A DNA stretch of 64,000 nt from Rhizobium sp. WYCCWR10014 (GTDB taxonomy: Bacteria > Pseudomonadota > Alphaproteobacteria > Rhizobiales > Rhizobiaceae): contig NZ_LXFU01000037.1 of assembly GCF_001657485.1 (NCBI RefSeq), positions 1 through 64,000 on the forward strand, read 5' to 3'. The translations under genes were made by a program, and so were the position numbers. This document shows, in pieces, positions 34,399 to 42,536 of the stretch; position 1 is the first letter of the stretch; the number at the start of each line of letters is the position of its first letter. The notes beneath the pieces are model-generated. The model ran no database searches, had not been told where the DNA came from, and saw only the letters and a list, made by a program, of their open reading frames with translations.

Positions 34399-34623
34399 AT
34401 GGGCACGATATTCTGGCCGAAAGATCCGCTGGATGGGAATGACATGACGCTGCTGACGTCGATCCTTCGGCGATGGTGCGAAAGATATCAGGTCGAGCTG
34501 ACGGCAGAGGAGAGCAGCCGCAAGGCGAAGGAACTCGTCGAATGGTTCGAATTCGGCGTCAAGGATCCCGTCGAACTCGAGGAGCTGATCGACGACAAGC
34601 ACTGGCTCGTCGGCAGGATCTGA
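34399..34623 (+). CDS. Small hypothetical protein
   Basis: A 74-aa acidic-basic mixed protein with a Trp-rich start (MGTIFWPKDPLDGND) and a helical body (LTSILRRWCERYQVELTAEESSRKAKELVEWFEFG). TTGAGGGG lies upstream of the ATG. The composition is protein-like and codon use matches its surroundings. I do not recognise a family. Confidence 0.55.
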   Translation: MGTIFWPKDPLDGNDMTLLTSILRRWCERYQVELTAEESSRKAKELVEWFEFGVKDPVELEELIDDKHWLVGRI

Positions 34624-34738
34624 CCCTCTCGGGCAAATCGGGAGAACGCTGGCTGTCAGCGTCGGCGAAGCTGTTTCATTAGAAAAGGCCGGGCGAAAAT
34701 CGCTCCGGCCCTCGACCATCTCCATCTAAGCAAGACCC

Positions 34739-35044
34739 TTAGTCATCCCGCCAACGACGGTCGCGATCCCAACGCCGCTCATGGCGCCAGCGCGGGCCAT
34801 CCCAATCCCGGTGACGCCGCTCCCAGCCCCAGCGGGGCGGACCACCGTAGAAAGCGACCGGCGGCGGGCGGCGCCAGTTTCGCCGGCATTCGCCCCAGCG
34901 CGTCAAATGCCAGCCGCGACCGCAGGCGTAGTCGACCGTTGTGATATTGCTCTGAACATTGATTGTCCCCATCGGCATCGCCTGCGCTGTGCCGAACGAG
35001 AGGCTGCCAGCGAGCAAGGCAGCCGCGATAGAAAGTGCCTTCAT
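34739..35044 (-). CDS. GCG_CRPN prefix-type secreted basic peptide
   Basis: A 101-aa exported protein. It has a signal peptide (MKALSIAAALLAGSLSFGTAQA), then the segment DYACGRGWHLTRWGECRRNW, which is the GCG_CRPN prefix common in Rhizobiales, then a Trp/Arg/Pro-rich tail ending in WR-D repeats. The ATG at 35042-35044 has GGAG 6 nt upstream. The function is unknown; two Cys residues could form a disulfide in the periplasm. Confidence 0.75.
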   Translation of the reverse strand: MKALSIAAALLAGSLSFGTAQAMPMGTINVQSNITTVDYACGRGWHLTRWGECRRNWRRPPPVAFYGGPPRWGWERRHRDWDGPRWRHERRWDRDRRWRDD

Positions 35045-35229
35045 CGAGAACTCCATTTCAATCCAGCCGTCCACACCTTACGGCCGCCAAATTGAACTGG
35101 AGATGAACTGTGCGTTCATGTTTGCGGGAGAAAAAGAAGCGCTTCCGCACGGCCGGTCTGAGCGCTCGCCGACCGCTGTTGTCACAACGGCAAGGGCTTC
35201 GGAGCCGCGCCGCCGCCGCCAAAAATTGT

Positions 35230-35676
35230 TCATGTCCTGCCGTAAAAAGGATCGGGACCCGGATCACCCCCGGCGGCGACTTCGGTCAGCCGCCCGAGGT
35301 AATGGGCCCAGCCTTCCGCATGGCCGGCGCATTGATCGGCGCTGGGCAGACCGCTATGGGTGAGCCGCAACAGCGTTCCGCCTCCCTGTTCGATCAGATC
35401 GATCTCGACCAGGCTCGACCCCGGCGGCACCACCTCGCTGCCGTCCCAACCGAAGCTGTAGGCAAGGCGATGAACCGGCACCACCTCACGAAACGAGCCG
35501 CGCGCGAAGCGGGCGCCTGTAACGTTGACGAGATAGAGCCCGCCTGGCTGCGGCTCGACCTGCGCCTCCGTTCCCATCCAGCGCAGGATCTTTTCCGGGT
35601 CGGTCATCAACGCGAACACCGCGGCCGGCGGTGCGGCGATATGCGCCTCGCGGTGAACGACGAAAGATTCTGGCAT
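35230..35676 (-). CDS. SRPBCC (AHSA1-like) domain protein
   Basis: A 148-aa protein with the START-like lipid-binding fold of the Aha1-C/CalC group. It shows VHREAHIAAPPAAVFALMTDPEKILRWMG at the start, then YSFGWDG and a C-terminal GHAEGWAHYLGRL. GGGAGAG lies directly upstream of the ATG. The ligand is unknown. Confidence 0.8.
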   Translation of the reverse strand: MPESFVVHREAHIAAPPAAVFALMTDPEKILRWMGTEAQVEPQPGGLYLVNVTGARFARGSFREVVPVHRLAYSFGWDGSEVVPPGSSLVEIDLIEQGGGTLLRLTHSGLPSADQCAGHAEGWAHYLGRLTEVAAGGDPGPDPFYGRT

Positions 35677-35920
35677 CACTCTCTCCCATGGTTGTCACGG
35701 CCCCGCCCGGGCGGAGACAGCGCGTCCTGTCTTGTCGTGCTTCTGACGTGCATATCCTTACCGAGAGCATGTAGGCGCAAGCCCCTCCTCCGCAAGAGGG
35801 ATTGCCCGTCGCCATCGACGAACGAGCGAAATCGCCGCTTGGGGAGCCCTGATCTAGCTCCGGCCGCGAAATCATTTCGACCTATTGCCAGCCCGTCACC
35901 TTCCCCCTATTGTTCGCGCC

Positions 35921-36055
35921 GTTCTCAGGGCGGGGTGCAAGTCCCTACCGGCGGTATGCAATTTAGATTGCGAGCCCGCGAGCGCCTTCTCCGGAAGGGT
36001 CAGCAGATCAGGTGAGATGCCTGAGCCGACGGTCATAGTCCGGATGAAAGAGAAC
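35921..36055 (+). ncRNA. FMN riboswitch (RFN element)
   Basis: Almost every conserved RFN block is readable: GGGCGGGGTGCAAGTCCC, ACCGGCGGTA, GAGCCCGCGAGCG, GTCAGCAGATCAGGTG, GCCTGAGCCGACGGT and ATAGTCCGGATGAAAGAGAAC. The outer P1 helix pairs GTTCTC with GAGAAC. It lies 82 bp upstream of the lumazine synthase gene. A small hairpin (GCCGC-CCTT-GCGGC, near 36069-36082) follows and may belong to the expression platform. FMN binding should turn the gene down. Confidence 0.95.
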
Positions 36056-36137
36056 GTGCGTTCCTGCCGCCCTTGCGGCTGTCGGGGACGTTCGTGATCG
36101 CCTTGGGTGATGTGTCTGTTCGCCAAAGGAGATTACT

Positions 36138-36572
36138 GTGACACCCACCCGCTACGCCTTCGTCAAAGCCAGCTGGCACGCCGACATCGTCGACCGCGCC
36201 CTTGACGGCTTCCATCAGCTTATTCCGCCCGAACAGGTCGACGTGTTCGATGTTCCCGGCGCATTCGAGATGCCGCTGCTGTCGCGCGATCTTGCGGCAA
36301 GCGGACGCTATGCCGCTGTCATTGCCGCCGCCTTCGTCGTCGACGGTGGAATCTACCGCCACGAATTCGTCGCCCAGGCCGTCGTCGATGGGCTGATGCG
36401 CGCCGGCATGGATACCGGTGTGCCGGTGCTGTCGGTTTCGCTGACGCCGCATCAATATCAGGAAACCGAGCACCACAAGCAGATCTACCGCGCACATTTC
36501 GTCGAGAAAGGCCGCGAAGCAGCAAAGGCGGCTCTGACGATCGGCAAAACCCGCGCTGCTCTCGCCGCGTAG
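36138..36572 (+). CDS. ribH2: 6,7-dimethyl-8-ribityllumazine synthase, RibH2 type
   Basis: A 144-aa lumazine synthase, the penultimate step of riboflavin synthesis, joining the pyrimidine and the butanone phosphate. Motifs are FVKASWHADIVDRAL, VPGAFEMPLLSRDLAASGRYAAVIA, and FVVDGGIYRHEFVAQAVVDGLMR with the catalytic His. The tail ends EKGREAAKAALT. Rhizobiales often carry two versions, and the one behind a solo FMN riboswitch is RibH2 (as known in Brucella and Mesorhizobium). It stands apart from other rib genes. Confidence 0.92.
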   Translation: MTPTRYAFVKASWHADIVDRALDGFHQLIPPEQVDVFDVPGAFEMPLLSRDLAASGRYAAVIAAAFVVDGGIYRHEFVAQAVVDGLMRAGMDTGVPVLSVSLTPHQYQETEHHKQIYRAHFVEKGREAAKAALTIGKTRAALAA

Positions 36573-36800
36573 GAACTTCCCGCAGGTGGCGGGGAACAGG
36601 CCCCGCCGCCTCATCGGATCGAGCTGACTTTTAGCAACCCGCGCGGATCGAGAGCGACGCGCCTTGCGTCGCAGCGCAATCCGCCAACACCGGCCAAATC
36701 AGACAGAATAATTGATTCGACGGCCTCACCGCGCTGTGGTCCACTGGCCGGCGACATGTATCGCCATTCTTAACGCATCCAAAACGCCAAGGAGCTGAAG

Positions 36801-37490
36801 ATGAGCAATGCCATGCGCAGTGAACCCCCCATTGAGACCCCGAGAACACAGCCCGTCGACACCAAGCTCGAGGTGGTCGTCATCCCCGTTTCCGACGTCG
36901 ACCGCGCCAAACGTTTTTACGACGGCCTGGGCTGGCGGCTCGACGCCGACTTCGCCAATGATGCCGATTTTCGGGTGATCCAGTTTACGCCGCCGGGTTC
37001 CGGCTGCGCGATCATCTTCGGCAAGAACGTCACGGCCGCCGCCCCCGGCTCCGCCCAGGGCCTCTACCTCGTCGTCTCCGACATCGAGGCCGCCCGCCGC
37101 GATCTGATCGCCCGCGGCATCGAAGTCAGCGAAGTCTTCCATGATGCAGCCGGCGTCTATGCCGGCAAGGACGAACCATACCTGTTCGGGCGGCTCCGCA
37201 TTGCCGGCCGCGATCCCGATCACCGCAGCTATCGCTCCTTTGCCTCCTTCAAGGATCCCGATGGCAACGGCTGGCTGTTCCAGGAAGTCACCACGCGCCT
37301 GCCGGGACGCATCGACGCCGACGGGACGACATTCACCACCTCGACCGATCTCGCGTCAGCCATGCGCCGTGCGGCGACCGCGCACGGCGAACACGAGAAG
37401 CGAAACGGCGGCAAACACGACGAGAACTGGCCGGACTGGTACGCCGAATACATGGTCAGCGAACAGGCCGGCAAGCAGCTGCCCTTATAA
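36801..37490 (+). CDS. VOC (glyoxalase/bleomycin resistance) family protein
   Basis: A 229-aa protein with a VOC domain in residues 20-165 (VVVIPVSDVDRAKRFYDGLGWRLDADF... VSDIEAARRDLIARGIEVSEVF... FKDPDGNGWLFQEV). A 60-residue C-terminal extension is rich in His, Asn and Trp. AAGGAG precedes the ATG. Ring-cleavage, glyoxalase or antibiotic-binding roles are all possible. Confidence 0.85.
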   Translation: MSNAMRSEPPIETPRTQPVDTKLEVVVIPVSDVDRAKRFYDGLGWRLDADFANDADFRVIQFTPPGSGCAIIFGKNVTAAAPGSAQGLYLVVSDIEAARRDLIARGIEVSEVFHDAAGVYAGKDEPYLFGRLRIAGRDPDHRSYRSFASFKDPDGNGWLFQEVTTRLPGRIDADGTTFTTSTDLASAMRRAATAHGEHEKRNGGKHDENWPDWYAEYMVSEQAGKQLPL

Positions 37491-37767
37491 GCAAGGGCGG
37501 CGGCATCACCCAGACGGTGACATCATTTGAGAAGCGTCTCGGCGGGCAACGGCGTGGCGCTTCATCGCGCCTTCTAGGCACACAGCGGTCACGCGTCGAG
37601 CCGATCCCGGTGACCGTTGATCGTCGAATTGGGCGTGGCACTGGCCGGCTTCTTGCCGGTTTGGCGACTTGTGTCTCCTGGGGCAGGCCCGAACGCGTCC
37701 CCCCGACAGATCTTCGCGAAGCCAAACATTAGACATCGAGCCATTAGACATCGACCGCGGCGGGATC

Positions 37768-38307
37768 TCAGCCGCCATACCACATCCGCCGCAACAGGTG
37801 ATCGCCGCAGACAAACTGGTGATAGAGCGCGGCGCCGGCATGGAAAACCAGCAGGCCGACAAGCAGGAAGGCGCCGAACCCATGCGGGCCACGCGGCGGA
37901 TAGGCGGTGAAATCAGGCAGCGTGGCGCCGGCTGCCCCGAAAACGGCGGAAGCAGCACCGCTGAGGATCATCATTCCGATGCCGCTGGCGACCATGCCAA
38001 GAATGAAGATGTAGAAGGCGACGTGAACAAAGCCCGCCAGCCGCTCCTGCCAGCGAGGCGATGCCGGCACCGGCGCAGGCTTGCGATCGAAACGCCACCA
38101 CCAGACAATGCGAAGAACCGTCAGAAGCAGGATGACGAGCGCCACCGGAATGTGGAAGCGCAGCAGCCCGACCTTGGTCGCGGCATCCATGGCGTTGGCA
38201 GCCCGGAAGCCGGAGCCGAGCAGCGCCAGGATCAGAACCGCATTCAGCCAGTGGATCGAGACCGCTATTGCGCCATAGCGATCAGGCCTGCTCTTCAACA
38301 TCTCCAT
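37768..38307 (-). CDS. Cytochrome b561 family protein
   Basis: A 179-aa inner-membrane di-haem b-type cytochrome with four membrane helices. Haem His candidates are in SIHWLNAV, RFHIPVAL, GFVHVAFY and LLVFHAGAALYHQFV. It is YceJ/CybB-like and probably passes electrons from a dehydrogenase or handles superoxide. Its start overlaps the MarR gene stop by 26 bp, so the two are co-transcribed. Confidence 0.87.
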   Translation of the reverse strand: MEMLKSRPDRYGAIAVSIHWLNAVLILALLGSGFRAANAMDAATKVGLLRFHIPVALVILLLTVLRIVWWWRFDRKPAPVPASPRWQERLAGFVHVAFYIFILGMVASGIGMMILSGAASAVFGAAGATLPDFTAYPPRGPHGFGAFLLVGLLVFHAGAALYHQFVCGDHLLRRMWYGG

Positions 38308-38758
38308 TTCCTTCCAGTTTGCTGCGCAGCGCCCTCATGACGGCATGCGTGGTTTTGAGATCCTCGACCTGAAGCCCTTCCGCGAGCATGTCGACCCAGG
38401 GGGCCTGCAGGCGCATGGCGGTTTCATATGCCTGCTTTCCCCTGTCCGTCAGCACGACGAGCTGTGCCCGTCGATGGTGCGGGTTGGGCTGGAACGCCAG
38501 AAGCCCTTCCTTCTCCAGATCGTTGACGATGCGCTGCACGTTCTGGCGGTTGGCCCCGATGTCGCGCGCCAGCCATGCGACCGGTTGTGGCCGGCCTGAT
38601 GTGATGACGGTGCCGAGGACATGCCAGCGGGCGCTCGTCAGGCCGAGCCCTTCGACGAGCTTGTCGCCCGCGTTGATCATCCGGTTATTGAGCCGGAAGA
38701 GATCCAGAATGAGGTCGGTCAAAGCTGTTCCGGCCGAGGTCCGTTGGGGTTCGCGCAT
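38282..38758 (-). CDS. MarR family transcriptional regulator
   Basis: A 158-aa regulator. The winged helix, about residues 40-110, reads LTSARWHVLGTVITSGRPQPVAWLARDIGANRQNVQRIVNDLEKEGLLAFQPNPHHRRAQLVVLTDRG. It is divergent from an ABM-fold gene and upstream of the cytochrome gene. A perfect palindrome TTGACAT-CATA-ATGTCAA lies 20 bp before its start, consistent with autoregulation. Confidence 0.88.
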   Translation of the reverse strand: MREPQRTSAGTALTDLILDLFRLNNRMINAGDKLVEGLGLTSARWHVLGTVITSGRPQPVAWLARDIGANRQNVQRIVNDLEKEGLLAFQPNPHHRRAQLVVLTDRGKQAYETAMRLQAPWVDMLAEGLQVEDLKTTHAVMRALRSKLEGNGDVEEQA

Positions 38759-38777
38759 TTGTCACCATGTAGCTATA

Positions 38778-38795
38778 TTGACATCATAATGTCAA
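38778..38795. promoter_or_regulatory. MarR-type palindrome TTGACAT-CATA-ATGTCAA
   Basis: An 18-bp perfect inverted repeat sits in the divergent promoter. A further half-site, TTGACATCAT, occurs at 38822-38831 near the ABM gene start, so both promoters may be controlled. Confidence 0.65.
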
Positions 38796-38856
38796 ATTGA
38801 ATATGTATCTGCATCACCAGATTGACATCATGTAACCAAATCAGATGGAGTCGACC

Positions 38857-39225
38857 ATGTCGCTTATGCGCCCGATGGACCCTGCCTTCCCGATCGATCG
38901 TCAAATCGTGATCGATGCCTCCGCCATCGTCCTTATCAACCTCTTCACGCTCGACAAGGCCGACGAGCAGGCCTTCCTTGATGCCTGGCAGGCCGATGCG
39001 GCCTTCATGAAACGGCAGCCTGGCTTCATTTCGACCCAGATGCATCGCGCCATCGGCGAAAGCCCTGCTTATCTCAATTATGCCGTCTGGGAATCGACCG
39101 CCGACTTCCGGGCGGCATTCTCGCATCCGGAGTTTCGGGCGAAGCTCTCGGCCTATCCGTCCTCGGCAGTCGCCTCACCGCATCTCTTCCAGAAGGTCGC
39201 CGTGCCGGGCATCTGTGTGGCGTAA
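38857..39225 (+). CDS. Antibiotic biosynthesis monooxygenase-fold protein
   Basis: A 122-aa ABM-superfamily protein. It shows VLINLFTLDKADEQAFLDAWQADAAFMKRQPGFISTQMHRA and YLNYAVWESTADFRAAFSHPEF. The ATG at 38857 has GGAG 6 nt upstream; 38845 lacks one. MarR control plus the oxygenase fold suggests a response to quinones or aromatic toxins; this is inference. Confidence 0.8.
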   Translation: MSLMRPMDPAFPIDRQIVIDASAIVLINLFTLDKADEQAFLDAWQADAAFMKRQPGFISTQMHRAIGESPAYLNYAVWESTADFRAAFSHPEFRAKLSAYPSSAVASPHLFQKVAVPGICVA

Positions 39226-39349
39226 GCAAAGCGGCGGCGGTGGAGCATGACGGAGGAGTTCCCTTACCCAACGGGCTAAAGGGCAGGAACCCTGACGCCC
39301 GAGTCCTTGAGCGTCGGGGGGATCTCGGCCTGCGGCTCGCCGGAAGCCG

Positions 39350-40234
39350 TCATTGAGATGCGGGAGGAATCTGCGACGTTATCCAATCGGAAAATGCGAG
39401 CATGGCCGCTGTTGGCGGTCTCGATTGCAGTCGGGTTAGCCAGTAGCTCCCCAACGATATGGTCGCAGGAAAAGGCTGTTTTATAGCCCCCGAGGATAGA
39501 TGTGTGGAAAACATCGACGGCGGCGCCAGAGCGATCCCCAGTCCTTGCAAGGCGGCCTCCATCATGGCGAGGGAAGAGTCGAAGACGATACCGGCGTTTA
39601 TCTGCGCCGCCGGCGGAACGTTCGCTGCCGCAAACCAGGTGCTCCACTCGTCCGCCCTATAGCTCCGCAAAAGCGTCGCCTCGACCAGGTCTGCAGGCGA
39701 CCTTAAACGCTCCCCCAATTTGGGCGTGCACAGAGGAGAGAGCGGAGCGTCGAACAGACGCAGCGCCTCTGTGCCGTGCCAGGAGCCGCTGCCGAAGCGA
39801 ATGGCAAAGTCCAGTCCCTCGGCCGCCATATCGACGCGATTATTGTTTGTCGAAACGCGCACATCGATGAACGGATGCTGCTGTTGAAAATCCGAAAGCC
39901 TTGGCAACAACCAGCCGACGGCAAACGTCCCCACCACGCCCAGGAACAGCAATTCCCGAACCTGCCCGGCTTCAATCCGGTCCAGCGTGATCGCCATCTG
40001 ATCGAAGGAGTTGGTCAAGGTCGGCAAAAGAGCTTCGCCTTCTGCAGTAATTTTCAAGCCTCTTGGGAGACGCTGAAAAAGGGCAGCCCCCAATCGCTTC
40101 TCCAGGCTTTTGACCTGTTGGCTTACGGCAGCCTGGGTAACGCAAAGCTCGATCGCGGCCCGGGTGAAGCTGAGGTGTCTTGCCGATGCTTCGAAGGCCC
40201 TCAAGCCATTCAAAGGGAGGAATTGCCGAACCAT
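39350..40234 (-). CDS. ampR: LysR regulator, AmpR-like
   Basis: A 294-aa LysR protein of the GcvA/AmpR group (LPLNGLRAFEASARHLSFTRAAIELCVTQAAVSQQVKSLEKRLGAALFQRLPRGLKITAEG). It lies divergent to a class C beta-lactamase, with a 123-bp shared promoter region. That is the classic ampR-ampC arrangement, in which AmpR senses muropeptides. Identity rests on position and family; the name is an inference. Confidence 0.75.
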   Translation of the reverse strand: MVRQFLPLNGLRAFEASARHLSFTRAAIELCVTQAAVSQQVKSLEKRLGAALFQRLPRGLKITAEGEALLPTLTNSFDQMAITLDRIEAGQVRELLFLGVVGTFAVGWLLPRLSDFQQQHPFIDVRVSTNNNRVDMAAEGLDFAIRFGSGSWHGTEALRLFDAPLSPLCTPKLGERLRSPADLVEATLLRSYRADEWSTWFAAANVPPAAQINAGIVFDSSLAMMEAALQGLGIALAPPSMFSTHLSSGAIKQPFPATISLGSYWLTRLQSRPPTAAMLAFSDWITSQIPPASQ

Positions 40235-40357
40235 CTTAGCCCTAGATTCTCTTGGATCTCCTCCGAGATATCATCGTTTGCTGCCGCAAAACAGTGCCAT
40301 TAAATGCCATCCTCATGCGCCTTTGCGCTGATGAAGCTGCTTTTAGAGGATGAAGAA

Positions 40358-41515
40358 ATGAAGCGTGATTGGATAGGAATTCTATCGGCCGCACTGGTCT
40401 CGACATGCATTTCCACAAGTGGCTTTGCGGCTGACGAACTGAAACTGAAAACCATCTCGGACGCCGCGATAAAACCAATCATGGACAAATACGGCATTCC
40501 GGGCATGGCCGTTGCCATCACCGCTGACGGACAGAACCACATCTTCAACTACGGCGTCGAGTCGAAGGACACCAACAGGCCCGTCACGCCGGCGACCATG
40601 TTCGAACTGGGATCGATCAGCAAAACCTTTACAGTCACCCTCACCTCCTACGCGGATGTGACCGGCCGGCTTTCGCTGTCGGACAAGGCAAGCAAATATC
40701 TTCCGTCGATGAAGGGAAGGCCCTTCGGCGATGTCGTGCTGATGAATTTGGGCACGCACACGGCTGGCGGATTTCCGCTCCAAGTTCCCGATGAAGTCAA
40801 AACCGAAAAGCAACTGATGGAGTATTTCGCAAGCTGGAAACCATCATATGCCGCCGGAACGCACCGAACATACGCCAATCCAAGCATCGGCGCGCTCGGA
40901 TATATAACGGCAAAAAGCATGGGCAAAGACTTCGCAGCTCTTATGGAAGACCAATTGTTTCCTTCTCTCGGGCTGACGAGCACGTATATCAATGTGCCGA
41001 AATCGAGAATGGCCGATTATGCCCAAGGCTACAAGCGAAGCGGTGAGCCGGCTCGGATGACACCCGCCACTCTTTCGTCCGAGGCCTATGGAGTGAAATC
41101 CACAGCAGGCGACATGATCCGGTTCATCGACGCGAACATGGGTCTGGTCGAGTTGGACGAGAAGCTCCGGCAGGCGATCACGAACACGCACACGGGATAC
41201 TTCGATGTCGGCGCGATGACCCAAGACCTTATTTGGGAGCAGTATTCCTATCCCGCGACATTGACGACGTTGATGGACAACAATTCCAGCGCGATGCTCA
41301 AGACCATTCCCGTCAAGCAACTGACGCCCGCAATGCAACCCCGCGACGATGTGTGGATCAATAAAACCGGCTCAACGAATGGTTTCGGCGCCTATGTCGC
41401 GTTCGTCCCGAAAGAGCGGCTCGGCATCGTCATCTTGGCCAATAAAAACTATCCCAACGAGGACCGCGTCTCTGCCGCTTACCAGATACTGACCGATATA
41501 ACTTCGGCGCGCTGA
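40358..41515 (+). CDS. ampC: Class C beta-lactamase (AmpC)
   Basis: A 385-aa periplasmic serine beta-lactamase. The signal peptide is MKRDWIGILSAALVSTCISTSGFA. The three catalytic elements are all present: SISK (Ser and Lys of SxxK), YAN (YxN, in TYANPSIG) and KTG (in NKTGSTNG). The length is normal for the class. The ATG at 40358 has AGAGGA 7 nt upstream; the frame opens earlier at 40304 without support. GC is lower than in neighbours, and it pairs with the divergent AmpR-like gene. Confidence 0.9.
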   Translation: MKRDWIGILSAALVSTCISTSGFAADELKLKTISDAAIKPIMDKYGIPGMAVAITADGQNHIFNYGVESKDTNRPVTPATMFELGSISKTFTVTLTSYADVTGRLSLSDKASKYLPSMKGRPFGDVVLMNLGTHTAGGFPLQVPDEVKTEKQLMEYFASWKPSYAAGTHRTYANPSIGALGYITAKSMGKDFAALMEDQLFPSLGLTSTYINVPKSRMADYAQGYKRSGEPARMTPATLSSEAYGVKSTAGDMIRFIDANMGLVELDEKLRQAITNTHTGYFDVGAMTQDLIWEQYSYPATLTTLMDNNSSAMLKTIPVKQLTPAMQPRDDVWINKTGSTNGFGAYVAFVPKERLGIVILANKNYPNEDRVSAAYQILTDITSAR

Positions 41516-41521
41516 CCCGGT

Positions 41522-41571
41522 AGAGCATGATGCCGAAAAGTGTGCGCGGTTTTCGGACGACATCATGCTCT
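41522..41571. repeat. 50-bp palindromic rhizobial repeat
   Basis: AGAGCATGATG (41522-41532) and CATCATGCTCT (41561-41571) bound the inner CCGAAAA/TTTTCGG pair. This very common intergenic element in Rhizobium sits just after the beta-lactamase stop. Confidence 0.7.
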
Positions 41572-41595
41572 AACTATCCAACTATGTAATTTAGA

Positions 41596-41639
41596 ACAGG
41601 ATTGAGATTTTAGGCCGACCCGGCCTAAAATCATCCTGT
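41596..41639. terminator. Long bidirectional hairpin terminator
   Basis: ATTTTAGGCCG (41607-41617) and CGGCCTAAAAT (41621-41631) form a perfect 11-bp stem with 3-nt loop, extended by ACAGGAT/ATCCTGT outside a short internal loop. It lies between the convergent beta-lactamase and DUF1194 genes. T-runs are short on both strands. Confidence 0.6.
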
Positions 41640-41646
41640 CCGGGCA

Positions 41647-42423
41647 TCAGCGGTCGAAGATGTCCCGCCACTGCTTCTCACCGATCAGGCAATCAGTGCC
41701 CGCCTCAGCACCAGTGATCTTCTGCACCGTCGCCGGCGGGGATAGGTCGCTGATCTCCAGCACCAGCTTGCGGCGCACGGCAACGGCGAAATCCTCGATC
41801 TTGCGGACCGGCAGCACGAAGGCGCCGGGACCGCCGATCACGCAATCCGCATAATATTTGTCGAGCCCGTTCGGCGCATCGGAGGGCCGCAGCATGATGG
41901 CGAGGCCGTTGATGATCATGCCGGCTTCTATCGCCTTGTCGCGGGCGGGGGTGACGGGATCGCCGGAATTGTTCGGCCCATCGCCGGAGACATCGATCAC
42001 CTGCCGCCTGGACTGAAACGGACTGGAAACGATCATGCTGGCGCCCTGGGCGATTGCGGTGGAGATCGATGTGCGCCGCTGCGTGGCAATCGGCCGGGCT
42101 TCGAGTTTATCGGCAAAAGCAATTGCATCCTCTTCCGTCTCGATCACCTGCCAGTCGATGACGGAATCCTGGACGACATAGCCTGCCCATTCGAAATAGC
42201 TGATGGCGATGCGGCCGGTCAGCCCGCCCTTCACCGCGTCGATGAATTCCTTGTGCTTGAGCGCTTCGACATAACCTTCGCGCTGGATGCCGATCTCCTC
42301 GAAGTCCATCGACCGCGAAGTGTCGACGGCAAGCACGAGGGTCACATCGACCTCGCTTCCCCCCGCCTGCGCGGCCGGGGTAATGCCTGTAAGCCCCATA
42401 AGCACCGCAAGTGTCGTCAGCAT
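41647..42423 (-). CDS. DUF1194 von Willebrand factor A-like exported protein
   Basis: A 258-aa protein with an N-terminal signal peptide (MLTTLAVLMGLTGITPAAQA). A VWA-like fold follows with the MIDAS motif DTSRSMD (about residue 34). It is the DUF1194 family, widespread in Alphaproteobacteria and of unknown function. I chose the ATG at 42421-42423, in front of the hydrophobic segment; the open frame begins at 42468 with GTG. Confidence 0.8.
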   Translation of the reverse strand: MLTTLAVLMGLTGITPAAQAGGSEVDVTLVLAVDTSRSMDFEEIGIQREGYVEALKHKEFIDAVKGGLTGRIAISYFEWAGYVVQDSVIDWQVIETEEDAIAFADKLEARPIATQRRTSISTAIAQGASMIVSSPFQSRRQVIDVSGDGPNNSGDPVTPARDKAIEAGMIINGLAIMLRPSDAPNGLDKYYADCVIGGPGAFVLPVRKIEDFAVAVRRKLVLEISDLSPPATVQKITGAEAGTDCLIGEKQWRDIFDR

Positions 42424-42536
42424 TGGCAATCCAATCCCTGCGCCATCCAAGCCAGCGAACTCTAACACAGCTTGGCCGAGGGAGGACGCTCGCCCACGCG
42501 CACGGCTTCAATTTTCGGTGATGGAATCGGAAGCTT

